Assembly: GCA_031272035.1 (NCBI GenBank)
Contig: JAISUO010000047.1
Coordinates: 1-62,068, forward strand
Origin: Synergistaceae bacterium
Lineage (GTDB): Bacteria; Synergistota; Synergistia; Synergistales; Aminobacteriaceae
DNA length: 62,068 bases
Reading direction: 5' to 3'
The notes under the pieces are model-generated. The model was not told the DNA's origin. It searched no databases and saw only the letters and a program-made list of their open reading frames with translations. Both the position numbers and the translations under genes were made by a program. This document shows, one piece after another, positions 8,474 to 18,325 of the stretch. The number at the start of each line of letters is the position of its first letter. The stretch's first letter is position 1.

Positions 8474-8541
8474 CGTCAAATTGCTTTCAATCAAATGTTA
8501 ATTAAGAAGCCAATGTATAACTTATGAGAGGAGATTCTGAA

Positions 8542-9552
8542 ATGGCAAGGGTATATTACGACAGAGATGCAAATTTGAAACTGCTTGGGGGCAAAACCGT
8601 GGCGATTCTGGGCTACGGAAGTCAGGGACACGCTCACGCGCTGAATCTGAAGGAGAGTGGAGTGTCGGTCATCATCGGTCTGCACGAAGGCAGCAAATCC
8701 AGAGAAACGGCCAAAAAGGACGGTTTCGAAGTTTATTCCGTTCCGGAGGCCGCGTCCCGGGCGGACATCATCATGTTCCTGATGCCGGACCATATCCAGA
8801 GCGACATCTACAACCGCCTCGTCGCCCCCGGCATGAAAGAAAACGCGGCGATCGCTTTTGCCCACGGTTTCGCGGTTCATTTCGGGCAGGTGACGCCTTC
8901 GAAAAAACACGACGTTTTCATGGTAGCGCCCAAAGGGCCGGGACACATCGTCCGTCGCATGTACACGGAGGGCAAGGGCGTTCCCGCTCTGGTCGCGGTT
9001 CATCAAAACGCTTCGGGCAAAGCCATGGAAATCGCCCTCGCCTACGGATCGGGAATCGGCGCGGGACGGGCCGGCCTTCTGGAGACGACCTTCCGCGAGG
9101 AAACGGAGTCCGACCTCTTTGGAGAGCAGACCGTCCTCTGCGGAGGCGTGACGGAGCTGATCAAGGCGGGGTTCGAAACGCTGGTGGATGCGGGGTATCA
9201 GCCGGAAATCGCCTATTTCGAGTGCCTGCACGAAATGAAGCTGATCGTCGATATGATCTTCGAGGGCGGGCTTTCCTGGATGCGCTATTCCGTCAGCGAC
9301 ACCGCAAAGTACGGAGACAGCATATCGGGCAAACGGGTGATCGACGCCCACACCCGCGCCGTCATGAAGGACATTCTGAGGGAAATTCAGGACGGCTCTT
9401 TCGCGAAAAACTGGATTCTCGAAAACATGGCCGGGCGGCCCGGAATGAAAAAATGGCTGGTCCAGGAACGGGGACAACTGCTGGAAAAAGTGGGCAAAGA
9501 TCTGCGCGGCATGATGTCCTGGCTCGACACGAAAGAAGCGCCGGAATATTGA
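8542..9552 (+). CDS. ilvC: Ketol-acid reductoisomerase (class I)
   Basis: A 336-residue class I enzyme that converts acetolactate or acetohydroxybutyrate to the dihydroxy acid with NAD(P)H and Mg2+. The nucleotide-binding [13 protein letters not shown] (residues 25-37) and the C-terminal knotted domain with the [12 protein letters not shown] metal-binding region are clear. I start at ATG 8542, 10 bases after AGAGGAG; an upstream in-frame ATG at 8524 would put that ribosome site inside the gene. The cofactor loop after beta-2 reads GLHEGSKS (46-53), with a Glu and no Arg, which may mean relaxed or NADH-leaning specificity. It lies between ilvN and ilvB. Confidence 0.95.
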   Translation: MARVYYDRDANLKLLGGKTVAILGYGSQGHAHALNLKESGVSVIIGLHEGSKSRETAKKDGFEVYSVPEAASRADIIMFLMPDHIQSDIYNRLVAPGMKENAAIAFAHGFAVHFGQVTPSKKHDVFMVAPKGPGHIVRRMYTEGKGVPALVAVHQNASGKAMEIALAYGSGIGAGRAGLLETTFREETESDLFGEQTVLCGGVTELIKAGFETLVDAGYQPEIAYFECLHEMKLIVDMIFEGGLSWMRYSVSDTAKYGDSISGKRVIDAHTRAVMKDILREIQDGSFAKNWILENMAGRPGMKKWLVQERGQLLEKVGKDLRGMMSWLDTKEAPEY

Positions 9553-9574
9553 GGCCGCAGGGAGGAAGATCGTC

Positions 9575-11254
9575 GTGGAACTCACCGGTGCTCAGATCAC
9601 GGTAAAATCGCTTGAGGACGAGGGAGTTAAAACCGTTTTCGGCCTGCCAGGGGGGACGGTCATTCCTCTTTATGACGCTCTTTACGATGCTTCGCTGCAA
9701 CACGTGCTGGTTCGCCACGAGCAGGCGGCGGCTCACGCGGCGGACGGATTTTCCCGAGTGGGAGACGAGGTGGGAGTCTGCATCGCCACTTCCGGCCCCG
9801 GAGCGACCAACCTCGTCACCGGACTGGCCACCGCGCACCGGGATTCTTCTCCGATGGTGGCCATAACGGGACAGGTGTCGACGGCATCCATTGGCACGGA
9901 TTCCTTTCAGGAAGCGCATATGATGGGAATTTCCCTGTCCATCGTGAAACACAGTATGCAGGCCCGGCGCCCTGAGGATATTCCCCGCATGATGCAGGAC
10001 GCCTTTTTTATCGCCTCCACCGGACGACCCGGCCCCGTCGTCCTGGACCTGCCGCTGGACGTTCAGAAAGCCGTCGGGGAATATCGGCGCCCTTCCCGGC
10101 CGGGAGTCAGCTATCCCGGATATTCCGCGGAACTGCCGGAGGACCTTTCGCGGCTCGACGAGGGAGTGAAGCTGATCCGCGACGCGGAACGGCCCGTGCT
10201 GCTGGCGGGCAACGGCGTCAATCTTTCCCGGGCCTTCGACTCCCTGAGAAATTTTTCCGAAGAGCTGGAAATACCGGCGGCGACCTCTCTTCTGGGCAAA
10301 GGAGCGATTCGCGACGATCACCCGAACTTCATCGGAATGATGGGAATGCACGGCAGCGCGGCCGCGAACCAGGCGATCATGACGGCGGACCTGATCATCG
10401 CCGTGGGAACGCGCTTCAGCGACCGCAGCACCGGCAGAAGTTCCGAATTCGCGCAAACCGCCCGTGTGCTGCACATCGATATTGACAACTCCGAAATCCG
10501 CAAAAACATCAAGGCCGACGTTTACCTCATTGGAGACGCGGACAGGGTGCTGCGTCTGCTGACCCGGGAGGCCGCCGGCCACAACTCCGCCTCCCGACGG
10601 AACTGGAGGGAAAAGATCCGGCAAATCGCGGCGGAGAGCGCGCAGCCCGACGTTTCGGACGACCTGATCCACCCCCGGCAAATCCTGGAGGCCCTCGACG
10701 ACGTGACTCAGGGAAATGTGATCGTAACCACAGAAGTGGGACAGCATCAGATGTGGGCGGCGCAGTATCACAAAGCCCTCTCTCCGCGCTCGTTTGTAAC
10801 CTCCGGGGGGCTTGGCACAATGGGGTTCGGCATCCCGGCGTCCATCGGGGCTCATTTCGGACGCCCCGGTCTGCCCGTCGCCTGTATAGCGGGAGACGGC
10901 AGCGCCATGATGAACATTCAGGAACTGGACACCTGCGCGCGTTACAACCTGCCGGTCAAGGTGCTGCTTTTCGACAACAACTGTCTCGGAATGGTGCGGC
11001 AGTGGCAGCAGCTGTTTTACAGCAACCGTTATTCCCAAACCCTTTACGCCAGACAGCCGGATTTTGTAAAAATCGCTCAGGGCATGGGAGTCGAGGCGTT
11101 TTCCGTGTCCTCTCCGGAAAAAATCAGGATCGCTCTGAAACGGGCTTTCGAAATTCCGGGGCCGGTTCTGGTTCATTTTCCCATCCCCCAGACTGAGAAC
11201 GTGTTTCCCATGGTTCCGGCGGGAGAGTCGCTGGCCAACATGCTTCTGAACTGA
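9575..11254 (+). CDS. ilvB: Acetolactate synthase large (catalytic) subunit
   Basis: A 559-residue thiamine-diphosphate enzyme, the usual length for IlvB. The catalytic Glu lies in RHEQAAAHAADG (E49), the central FAD-binding domain covers roughly 190-340, and the ThDP/Mg motif runs from GDGSAMMN (about 440) to LFDNNCLGMVRQWQ. The start is GTG at 9575, seven bases after GGAGGAA, and there is no competing ATG. It is the last gene of the ilvNCB operon. The 46 bases to the next gene contain no obvious terminator, so some read-through is possible. Confidence 0.95.
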   Translation: MELTGAQITVKSLEDEGVKTVFGLPGGTVIPLYDALYDASLQHVLVRHEQAAAHAADGFSRVGDEVGVCIATSGPGATNLVTGLATAHRDSSPMVAITGQVSTASIGTDSFQEAHMMGISLSIVKHSMQARRPEDIPRMMQDAFFIASTGRPGPVVLDLPLDVQKAVGEYRRPSRPGVSYPGYSAELPEDLSRLDEGVKLIRDAERPVLLAGNGVNLSRAFDSLRNFSEELEIPAATSLLGKGAIRDDHPNFIGMMGMHGSAAANQAIMTADLIIAVGTRFSDRSTGRSSEFAQTARVLHIDIDNSEIRKNIKADVYLIGDADRVLRLLTREAAGHNSASRRNWREKIRQIAAESAQPDVSDDLIHPRQILEALDDVTQGNVIVTTEVGQHQMWAAQYHKALSPRSFVTSGGLGTMGFGIPASIGAHFGRPGLPVACIAGDGSAMMNIQELDTCARYNLPVKVLLFDNNCLGMVRQWQQLFYSNRYSQTLYARQPDFVKIAQGMGVEAFSVSSPEKIRIALKRAFEIPGPVLVHFPIPQTENVFPMVPAGESLANMLLN

Positions 11255-11300
11255 ATCCGTTCAAACGAGTTAAATTATAACTGAGAATTGAGGGACCGCC

Positions 11301-12599
11301 TTGCTGTTTTTCCGTAATCGATCTGATCATGCTCTAAGATATGACGCGTTTTTCAGGCTTAAAGAGGCCCGATCGCCAAAAGCCGGAGATGACGTTTTTG
11401 CCCTCGTCTCTCAGGCGGCGGAGGAAATCGTGGCCGAAGCCGAGCGATATTCGCTCAGAGGGGACATATGGGAGGCCTTCTTCGCGCTGCTGCTGGCCGA
11501 GGACGAAAATCCTCTCGGACAGATTTCGGAGCTGGGGGAAGCGCCTTCGGGCTCCATCGCCGCGCTGGCCGCGGCAGAACTCCAGGACCTTCACGAGGTT
11601 ATCTCCTTCGCGCGGCATCTGGTCCGCTCCGAAGAAAGATTTCAGTTCCTGCGTCCTCTGGAAAATTATGTCCCGTCGGGGAGCCGTTCCTTTCGCCTTT
11701 CGAGAGGACAGAGCGAAGTTATGGAGGGCCTCTCGCGCCTGTCGGAGGCCTTCGGAAAATCCACAGGACCGGAGGATGTCTGTCAGGCCCTCGTCGATTT
11801 TTACAGGACCTGGGGTTCGGGTTTTTTCTCGCTGAACCGGGCCTTTCGCTGGTCGGACGGTCACGGCCTGACGCCGGTGAAAGAGCTGGATCCCCTGTCT
11901 CTGACCTCTCTGGTGGGCTATGAAACTCAAAAGAAAGAGCTTCTGAGCAACACGAAGCTTTTTCTCAGCGGCAGAACAGCGAACAACGTGCTGCTTTTTG
12001 GCGACAGCGGAACGGGCAAATCCTCCTCCGTGCGGGCTCTCCTGAACCAGCCGGGATTCGCCCGGCGGGGTCTGCGTATCATCGAGGCGCGAAAGGACCA
12101 GTTCATCCACATTCCCGAGATTCTGGACCGGATACGGTTTCGCAATTACCGGTTCATCCTGTTCATGGACGACCTGTCCTTCGAGGAATTTGAGACGGAG
12201 TACAAGCATCTGAAAGCCCTCATTGAAGGGGGAATCGAGCCAAAACCGGAAAACACCGTCATCTACGCCACGTCCAACAGAAGAAACATTGTTCGGGAGG
12301 TCTGGGCCGACCGGGGCAGGGCCTCCGGCGACGACGTACACGGAGGAGACACGTTGCAGGAGAAGCTCTCTCTGGCGGACCGGTTCGGCGTCACCCTCTG
12401 GTACGGCTCGGTGGGGAAAAAAGAGTACATGGAAATGGTTCAGGCTCTCATCCAGGAGCTGACAAAAGAATCGGGACTGAACCTGTCCATAAGCGATACG
12501 GAGCTGGAAATACTGGCCATGCGCTGGGAGCTGGGCAAAGGCAGCTTCACCGGCAGAACGGCCAGACAGTTCGTGCAGAACCTGCTGGCAGAATATTAA
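11301..12599 (+). CDS. DUF815-family AAA ATPase
   Basis: A 432-residue protein of the DUF815 P-loop ATPase family. Walker A is GDSGTGKSS (about residues 234-242), Walker B LFMDDLSFEEFE follows about 60 residues later, and the sensor-like region contains ATSNRRNIVREVW. The N-terminal 200 residues are helical and without a recognised domain. The start is TTG at 11301, about eight bases after GAGGGA; no better ATG precedes the conserved part. The biological role of this widespread family is not established. It precedes an ABC-F gene by 21 bases, so the two may be co-transcribed. Confidence 0.88.
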   Translation: MLFFRNRSDHALRYDAFFRLKEARSPKAGDDVFALVSQAAEEIVAEAERYSLRGDIWEAFFALLLAEDENPLGQISELGEAPSGSIAALAAAELQDLHEVISFARHLVRSEERFQFLRPLENYVPSGSRSFRLSRGQSEVMEGLSRLSEAFGKSTGPEDVCQALVDFYRTWGSGFFSLNRAFRWSDGHGLTPVKELDPLSLTSLVGYETQKKELLSNTKLFLSGRTANNVLLFGDSGTGKSSSVRALLNQPGFARRGLRIIEARKDQFIHIPEILDRIRFRNYRFILFMDDLSFEEFETEYKHLKALIEGGIEPKPENTVIYATSNRRNIVREVWADRGRASGDDVHGGDTLQEKLSLADRFGVTLWYGSVGKKEYMEMVQALIQELTKESGLNLSISDTELEILAMRWELGKGSFTGRTARQFVQNLLAEY

Positions 12600-12620
12600 G
12601 GAAACAGTGCAGGTGTTCGA

Positions 12621-14246
12621 ATGATTTCGCTGCGCGACGTTTCCTTCGTTCTGCCGGATGGACGATTGCTGTTGGATCGTCTCAACGAAAGTTTTGGCGG
12701 CGGCGCGGGCGAAGGAGGAGAACGCGCCGCCCTTGTGGGGCGGAATGGCGTGGGGAAAACGATCCTGGCTCGAATCATGGCGGGTTTGCTGTCTCCTTCC
12801 TCCGGCAAAATTATCCGTGAAGGAATCGTTTTTTATCTCGACCAGATGCTGAATCCGGCGCATTTCGACAGAGTTGCCGACCTGATCGGAGCCTCGACCG
12901 CGCTGGACGCCGTGCGAAAAGCTGAAAAGGGAGAAGCGACGGAAAAAGACCTGGAACGGGCGGAAGGGCACTGGGATCTGGAGGAACGCGCCTTTCGCGA
13001 ATTCAGTCTTGCGGGCCTGCCTCACCTGACCCTGGACACTCCGGCTCCGACTCTGAGCGGGGGAGAATGCACAAGGGCCGCTCTCGTCGGCGCGTTTCTC
13101 TCCGAAGCGGATTTTCTCATCCTGGACGAGCCCACCAATCACCTGGATGCCCCCAGTCGAGCGGCTCTGACGGAATACCTGAACACCTGGAAAAAGGATT
13201 TGCTGGTCGTCAGTCATGACCGGGCGCTCCTCGAAGAGATGGAACGCATCGTGGAGCTTTCTCCGCCCCCCGGCGGGCTCAAAAGTTATGGCGGCAATTA
13301 TTCCCTGTACCGGGAGCTGAAGGCGCAGGAGCGCGCGGCGGCTCTGGACCGCCTGAATCACGCCAAAGCGGAGCGCAAACAGGTTGCCTCCCAGCTGCGG
13401 CTCGTCGCCGATCGTCAGAGAAAACGCGCAGCCGCCGGAAACAGGCTCAGGGATTTTCACGATACCCCCAGAGCCCTGCTGCACGCCATGAGAAATACGG
13501 CTGAAAAAACGACGGGCAAACTGAACAGGCTGAAAACCGATAAAACGAAAGCCCTGGCCGAAGCCGAAAAGGAAGCCTTTTTAAAAGCCGGAATCGAGGA
13601 CGCGGTGGTTCTCATCCCTCCCGCCTGTTCCGTTCCGGATGGCAAAGTCGTACTGAGGATGGAAGGCGTCGTTCTTCCCTATGGAGCTCACAGGGCTCCC
13701 ATCGACCGGACGATAAGGGGGCCTCTGCGCCTCGCCGTCGAAGGCGCGAATGGAAGCGGCAAGACGACCCTGCTGCGTATTCTGACGAACGAGATTTCCC
13801 CCCTGCAGGGAACCTGTGAAGTGAAAGTCCCCTGGGCCATGCTGAACCAGTTTGCGGACGGACAGGAGGAGCGTTCGTCTCTTGAGCTGCTGCGTGCCGG
13901 GGGAGCGGGGAAAAACCTCGACGAAGGCGAAGCCGGCGCCCGCCTCGCTCAGGTTGGCGTCGCCGGGGAACGGATGAAAATGCCGGCGGGGCTGCTGAGC
14001 GGAGGCGAACGTCTGAAGGTCGCCCTGCTTTGCGCGCTTCATGGCGATCCGCCTCCACAGCTTCTGATCCTGGACGAGCCCACCAACCATTTGGATGCGG
14101 ACTCCGTGGAATCAGTGGAAAAACTTCTGAACGCCTGGACCGGCGCTCTCATCGCCGTTTCCCACGACAGCCGTTTCCTGGAGCGCATCGGCGTTACAGA
14201 AAGACTCCTTCTGGCCGGTGAGAATCGCGAAGACAGATTTCGATAA
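12621..14246 (+). CDS. ABC-F family ATP-binding protein
   Basis: A 541-residue soluble protein with two ABC ATPase domains and no membrane segments, the ABC-F layout. Domain 1 has Walker A GRNGVGKT (about residue 40), signature LSGGECTRAAL and Walker B FLILDEPTNHLD; domain 2 has GANGSGKT (about 377), LLSGGERLKVAL and LLILDEPTNHLD. The linker between them (about 225-300) is rich in Lys, Arg and Glu. ABC-F proteins act on ribosomes as translation factors or as antibiotic-protection proteins; the sequence does not tell which applies here. It ends four bases before the convergent minus-strand gene. Confidence 0.88.
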   Translation: MISLRDVSFVLPDGRLLLDRLNESFGGGAGEGGERAALVGRNGVGKTILARIMAGLLSPSSGKIIREGIVFYLDQMLNPAHFDRVADLIGASTALDAVRKAEKGEATEKDLERAEGHWDLEERAFREFSLAGLPHLTLDTPAPTLSGGECTRAALVGAFLSEADFLILDEPTNHLDAPSRAALTEYLNTWKKDLLVVSHDRALLEEMERIVELSPPPGGLKSYGGNYSLYRELKAQERAAALDRLNHAKAERKQVASQLRLVADRQRKRAAAGNRLRDFHDTPRALLHAMRNTAEKTTGKLNRLKTDKTKALAEAEKEAFLKAGIEDAVVLIPPACSVPDGKVVLRMEGVVLPYGAHRAPIDRTIRGPLRLAVEGANGSGKTTLLRILTNEISPLQGTCEVKVPWAMLNQFADGQEERSSLELLRAGGAGKNLDEGEAGARLAQVGVAGERMKMPAGLLSGGERLKVALLCALHGDPPPQLLILDEPTNHLDADSVESVEKLLNAWTGALIAVSHDSRFLERIGVTERLLLAGENREDRFR

Positions 14247-14250
14247 TAAA

Positions 14251-16197
14251 TTATCTTTCGACTTTCAGCCAGACGACTTCCTGTCCGTCGTAGGGTTCGC
14301 CGGAGGGCGCCAGGTCGAGGCCCGCGGAACCTGTAAACCCGAATTTTTCGGCGTTTTCGATCAGCTCCAGCTTATCGGCGTCTCCCGCCACCTGCACGCC
14401 GATGTACAAACTGCCGTTCACCTCAAAGAAAAACACGAAATCGGAAAATTCCTCTTTCAGCTCCTCGATACTCGTGTCGGGGCTCTCGGCCTCAATCGCA
14501 TCGCGAACCGTCAAAAGAAGGGTAAGCGGGGATTCCTGACCGTCGTCGGAGAGGTCCAGCTTTTGCGCCGACGCTATGATCCGGGGAAGAAGGCGCTTTT
14601 CCGGAGCCACCTCCACAAGAGAAATATCAAGGAAACCCATTCCCAGTTCGGCAGCCTGCATCGTGATGAAAGAGACCGGCAGATCCGCCTCCAGAACATT
14701 TTGAATCGCTTCTTTCCAGGCGGGCTGAAGCGTCGACAGAGCCTGCCCCATCAGGGAGTCGGCGTCGTAAAATTCCGCTCTTATCCGGCTCCAGATCTGA
14801 GCGACGTCGATAAAGCCCACGGAAAAAAACTCTTTCTCCAGAAGCGGGGCGGCCGCCGGCGCAACTTCCGGCTTTACATTCAAATCTTCGGAGTTCAGCA
14901 TCCCGAAAAAGAGCGTGTCGTCTCTGTTTCCCAGCAACAGCGGCGCCGGAACCAGAGCGGGGTCCACTCGCACGAGCGTCTCCCATCCCTCGACCTTCAG
15001 GGGTGCGAAGGGGATGGCGTTCGTCAGCTCCGGATTTTCAAAAATCTTTTTCAGGATCGAAGCCGCGGCTCCCTCCTGCCCCGTCAGAGTGACATACGCT
15101 CCCGGCACGGGATAACCCTCGACAGAGGCCTCCCCGCCCACCACCAGAGAAAGATTCCCCGACAGAAGGTTCTCGATCTCCTTCTCCGTAACGCCGATCC
15201 GGGATGCGCCGGCCACAATCTGCTTCCACGCTTTCTCCAGCTCCGGCCAGAGTTTCAGGTTCGCCGCGCTGAAAAACGGTTTTCCCGCCATTCCCAGCAG
15301 AACTGTCCCCCTGCCGGCCAGAAACATGCCGCCCCCCGGGATGGGTTTTTCTTTTTTAAGGCGTTCCTCACCGGAAAAAGCCTCAATGTTCACCGCAGTG
15401 GAAATTCTGAAATTGCCGGGGTCGGAGCGGAAAGCCGTCTCGACTTCCAGAGGCGCTTTGAAGAAACTCTTCAGGAAATTTGCCGCTTCCGCCTCTTTGG
15501 GATTGTTCATATCGGCCGCCGCCATTATCGTGGCCATATCCGCGTGCAGGAAATAATAGTCGGGATCGTTGAATTTACGTTTTGGAGCGAAGCGATTTTT
15601 CGCATTGCTCAAAGCATCGAGAGAACTCTGAAGGTCGCCGGGGGAAAGCGCCAGCAGCAGCAGGTCCTCCTTTGCGCTCAGAGCGATTTCGTTGTCGATG
15701 AGATAGTAGGGCCCCGATTTCCCCTTTCGCAGGGCCGGTTTGACGGCCCCCGCCAGAAGCAGTCCGGCATCTCCCAGCACAAGCGTGACCATGTCCTCCG
15801 CTTTGGCCTTTCCCGCCGCAATGAGATCCAGTTTGGAGCGCATCTCCGGCGGCAGGGCAATGGCTGCCTGCAGAAAGGGCTTTTCGTCCTTGTCCATTCC
15901 CATCAGCACAGCCACCGACCGGGCAGGAATCTGCGAGGCAATCCCGGCCACGAGCCGAAGATTGCTGGCGTCGCTGAGGGCCATCCCCGGGGTGATGAAC
16001 ATCTCCACATTTTCCGGAGAAAAAACGGTTCTCAGCACGCCCCCCAGGTCTTCCAGACGAATCGAAAGCCAGACCGATTTCTCAGGCCTGACGCTGAGCG
16101 CCTCTTCGGGATTCCTTCCCCAGGCGGAGGCCGGAGCGATAATCAGAATCAACGCGGGAACGAGCACACATAAGAGAAATCTTCGGAATTTTAACAA
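14251..16197 (-). CDS. Exported protein of unknown function
   Basis: A 648-residue protein that I do not recognise. It has a clear signal peptide (MLKFRRFLLCVLVPALILIIAPASAWG) and no later membrane segment. The chain is rich in Leu, Ala, Glu and Lys with repeated patterns such as LSLVVGGEASVEGYPVPGAYVTLTGQEGAA and many short beta/alpha alternations, suggesting a large periplasmic or surface fold, possibly of duplicated domains. The start is TTG at 16197, preceded by GGGGAGG at six bases; an in-frame ATG further upstream (16239) would overlap tpiA. It is 19 bases after tpiA and probably co-transcribed with the glycolytic genes. Confidence 0.75.
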   Translation of the reverse strand: MLKFRRFLLCVLVPALILIIAPASAWGRNPEEALSVRPEKSVWLSIRLEDLGGVLRTVFSPENVEMFITPGMALSDASNLRLVAGIASQIPARSVAVLMGMDKDEKPFLQAAIALPPEMRSKLDLIAAGKAKAEDMVTLVLGDAGLLLAGAVKPALRKGKSGPYYLIDNEIALSAKEDLLLLALSPGDLQSSLDALSNAKNRFAPKRKFNDPDYYFLHADMATIMAAADMNNPKEAEAANFLKSFFKAPLEVETAFRSDPGNFRISTAVNIEAFSGEERLKKEKPIPGGGMFLAGRGTVLLGMAGKPFFSAANLKLWPELEKAWKQIVAGASRIGVTEKEIENLLSGNLSLVVGGEASVEGYPVPGAYVTLTGQEGAAASILKKIFENPELTNAIPFAPLKVEGWETLVRVDPALVPAPLLLGNRDDTLFFGMLNSEDLNVKPEVAPAAAPLLEKEFFSVGFIDVAQIWSRIRAEFYDADSLMGQALSTLQPAWKEAIQNVLEADLPVSFITMQAAELGMGFLDISLVEVAPEKRLLPRIIASAQKLDLSDDGQESPLTLLLTVRDAIEAESPDTSIEELKEEFSDFVFFFEVNGSLYIGVQVAGDADKLELIENAEKFGFTGSAGLDLAPSGEPYDGQEVVWLKVER

Positions 16198-16216
16198 AGG
16201 ATTACCTCCCCGATTT

Positions 16217-17008
16217 TTATATTCCGGCATAACTTTCATAAATCTGCAAAAAGGACTCCGCCTTCAGGGAGGCTCCGCCCACAAGAGCGCCGTCGATGGC
16301 GTCCATGGAGAGAAGCTCCCGGGAATTATCGGGTTTGACGCTGCCGCCGTAAAGCACCACAGGGGAAAGAGAACGTCCGCTCCGCTCCTGAATGAGCTTT
16401 TTGCTGAACGCACAAACCTCCTGGGCTTCGGAGGACGTGGCGGACCTGCCCGTTCCAATGGCCCACACCGGTTCGTAGGCATAGACGATTTTTTCCATCT
16501 CCTCGGGGGAAAGCACCTCCAGAACCGCCTTCAACTGTCTCGACACGACGTCAAAGGTCTTTCCGTCCTCCCGTTCGCCCAGGGTTTCTCCATAACAGAA
16601 AACCGGCGTCATTTCCGAGCTCAGAGCCGCTTTAACCTTTTTGGCGATCAGGCCGTCGCCCTCGCCAAAGATCGCCCGCCGTTCGCTGTGCCCCAAAATC
16701 ACGTGGGTGCAGCCCGCATCCTTCAGCATGGGGAGGGAAACCTCTCCGGTAAAAGCGCCCTTTGCCTCGAAATACGCGTTCTGAGCGCCCAGAATGGGAG
16801 CCAGCGTTTTGTCCATGTCCCGAATGGCCGTCTCCGCCGCGGAGAGGGAGGTAAAAGGAGGGAAGACGGCCAGCTCCAGCGTATGCCCCGCCGCCGCGGC
16901 AAGCGCAGGAACCGCGGAAAAACGCGCGGTCAGATCCCTGAAAAACGACGCCGTTTCTCCCCGGGTCAGGTTCATTTTCCAGTTGCCGTATAAATGGATT
17001 TTCTTCAT
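16217..17008 (-). CDS. tpiA: Triosephosphate isomerase
   Basis: A 263-residue enzyme interconverting glyceraldehyde-3-phosphate and dihydroxyacetone phosphate. The beginning LYGNWKMN carries the substrate Lys, HVILGHSERR the electrophilic His, and YAYEPVWAIGTG the catalytic Glu; the phosphate-binding YGGSVKPDN and GALVGGASL loops are near the end. ATG at 17008 fits the family start; an in-frame TTG three codons upstream is closer to the GGGAG ribosome site and cannot be excluded. It follows pgk by 64 bases on the same strand. Confidence 0.95.
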   Translation of the reverse strand: MKKIHLYGNWKMNLTRGETASFFRDLTARFSAVPALAAAAGHTLELAVFPPFTSLSAAETAIRDMDKTLAPILGAQNAYFEAKGAFTGEVSLPMLKDAGCTHVILGHSERRAIFGEGDGLIAKKVKAALSSEMTPVFCYGETLGEREDGKTFDVVSRQLKAVLEVLSPEEMEKIVYAYEPVWAIGTGRSATSSEAQEVCAFSKKLIQERSGRSLSPVVLYGGSVKPDNSRELLSMDAIDGALVGGASLKAESFLQIYESYAGI

Positions 17009-17072
17009 TATTAACAAAGTCTCCCTTATTTAAAAAATTTCTCCCTTCACGGGCACTTCACGGGCATCGCAT

Positions 17073-18260
17073 TTACTTCTGTTCAAGAGGAGCCATGCCC
17101 GGCAGCTTTTTTCCCTCACAGTATTCGAGACTGGCCCCTCCGCCGGTGGAAACCCAGGAGACTTTGTCGTCGAAGCCGAACTCCCGAACGGCGGAAGCCG
17201 TGTCTCCGCCTCCAATGACGGTGGTTGCCCCGGCCGCGGTGCATTTTACGACGGCCTCCCCCACCGCTGTGGTTCCGGCGGCGAAAAGCCTGTTTTCGAA
17301 CACGCCCATGGGACCGTTCCAGAGCACGGATTTCGCGCCTGTCAGGGCTTCAGCGAAAAGTTTCGACGTTTTGGGTCCAATGTCGAGTCCCATTTTATCG
17401 GCCGGCATCGAAGCGCTGTCGACCACAGCCGTTTCCGTCGCGTCCAGCCCGTCGGCAGCGACGCTGTCCAGGGGCAGGAGAATTTTGACGCCCTTCGCCT
17501 CCGCCTTTTTCAGGGTTTCACGGGCAAAATCGATCCGGTCCTCCTCGCAGAGGGATTTTCCCACGGAATACCCCTGCGCCCTCAGGAAGGTATAAGCCAT
17601 GCCTCCTCCGATGAGGATCGTCGTGGCCTTGTCCAGCAGGTTCCCCACCACCTCGATTTTGTCGGAGACCTTGGCTCCCCCCAGGATGAGGACATAGGGC
17701 TTCACGGGAGACTCGCTGACGGCCCCCAGCATCTCCCCCTCCTTCACGAGGACATCTCCGGCGAAGGAAGGCAGCACGGACATGATGCCGTTTGTGGAAG
17801 CGTCGGCTCTGTGGGCGGCGCTGAAGGCGTCCATGACGAAAACGTCGAAGGGTTTCCCAAGCTCCGCGGCGAAAGCGGCGTCATTTTCCTGCTCTTCGGC
17901 GTGAAAACGGACGTTCTCCAAAAGCAGAATTTCTCCCTTCGGAAGTTTTTCCATGGCAGCCGCCACCTTCGGCCCCACGCACTCATCGACAAAATGCACT
18001 TTTGCGCCGTAGGCCTTTTCCACATCAGGGACAATCTGTCCAAGGGACATCTCGGGAACGGGCTTCCCCTTGGGGCGGCCAAAATGCGACGCCAGGGCCA
18101 CCTTCGCCCCGGCAGACAGAAGTTTTTTCACCGTCGAAGCGTGAGCGCGTATACGAGCGTCATCCGTAACCTTTCCGTTTTTAAAGGGAACGTTAAAATC
18201 GACGCGAACCAGCACTTTCCTGTTTGCGACATCCTGAGGGCCAAATGTTTTCAGTTTCAC
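17073..18260 (-). CDS. pgk: Phosphoglycerate kinase
   Basis: A 395-residue glycolytic enzyme producing ATP from 1,3-bisphosphoglycerate. The N-terminal VLVRVDFNVPFKNGKVTDDARI, the SHFGRPKGKP loop and the C-terminal nucleotide region (WNGPMGVFE, TVIGGGDTASAVREFG, STGGGASLEYCEG) are all present. The start is GTG at 18260, eight bases after AAGGAGG; the frame is open 23 codons further upstream without a better site. It lies downstream of whiA by 65 bases and upstream of tpiA, giving a pgk-tpiA pair. Confidence 0.96.
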   Translation of the reverse strand: MKLKTFGPQDVANRKVLVRVDFNVPFKNGKVTDDARIRAHASTVKKLLSAGAKVALASHFGRPKGKPVPEMSLGQIVPDVEKAYGAKVHFVDECVGPKVAAAMEKLPKGEILLLENVRFHAEEQENDAAFAAELGKPFDVFVMDAFSAAHRADASTNGIMSVLPSFAGDVLVKEGEMLGAVSESPVKPYVLILGGAKVSDKIEVVGNLLDKATTILIGGGMAYTFLRAQGYSVGKSLCEEDRIDFARETLKKAEAKGVKILLPLDSVAADGLDATETAVVDSASMPADKMGLDIGPKTSKLFAEALTGAKSVLWNGPMGVFENRLFAAGTTAVGEAVVKCTAAGATTVIGGGDTASAVREFGFDDKVSWVSTGGGASLEYCEGKKLPGMAPLEQK

Positions 18261-18325
18261 CGCAGTATCCTCCTTAATTGGTTTGCAGACATTTTCATCG
18301 GGGAAAAACTTCCCCGACATGTTTT

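Noticed and set aside
9362-11176. Minus-strand open frame of about 600 codons
   Set aside because: It lies antisense to ilvC and ilvB, which have full motifs; composition is Arg/His/Gly-rich without any known fold.
11334-13484. Minus-strand open frame of about 700 codons
   Set aside because: Antisense to the DUF815 and ABC-F genes, whose Walker motifs are intact on the plus strand.
14218-16173. Plus-strand open frame of about 650 codons
   Set aside because: Antisense to the exported protein; that strand has a signal peptide and a good ribosome site, while this frame is Arg/Gln/His-rich.
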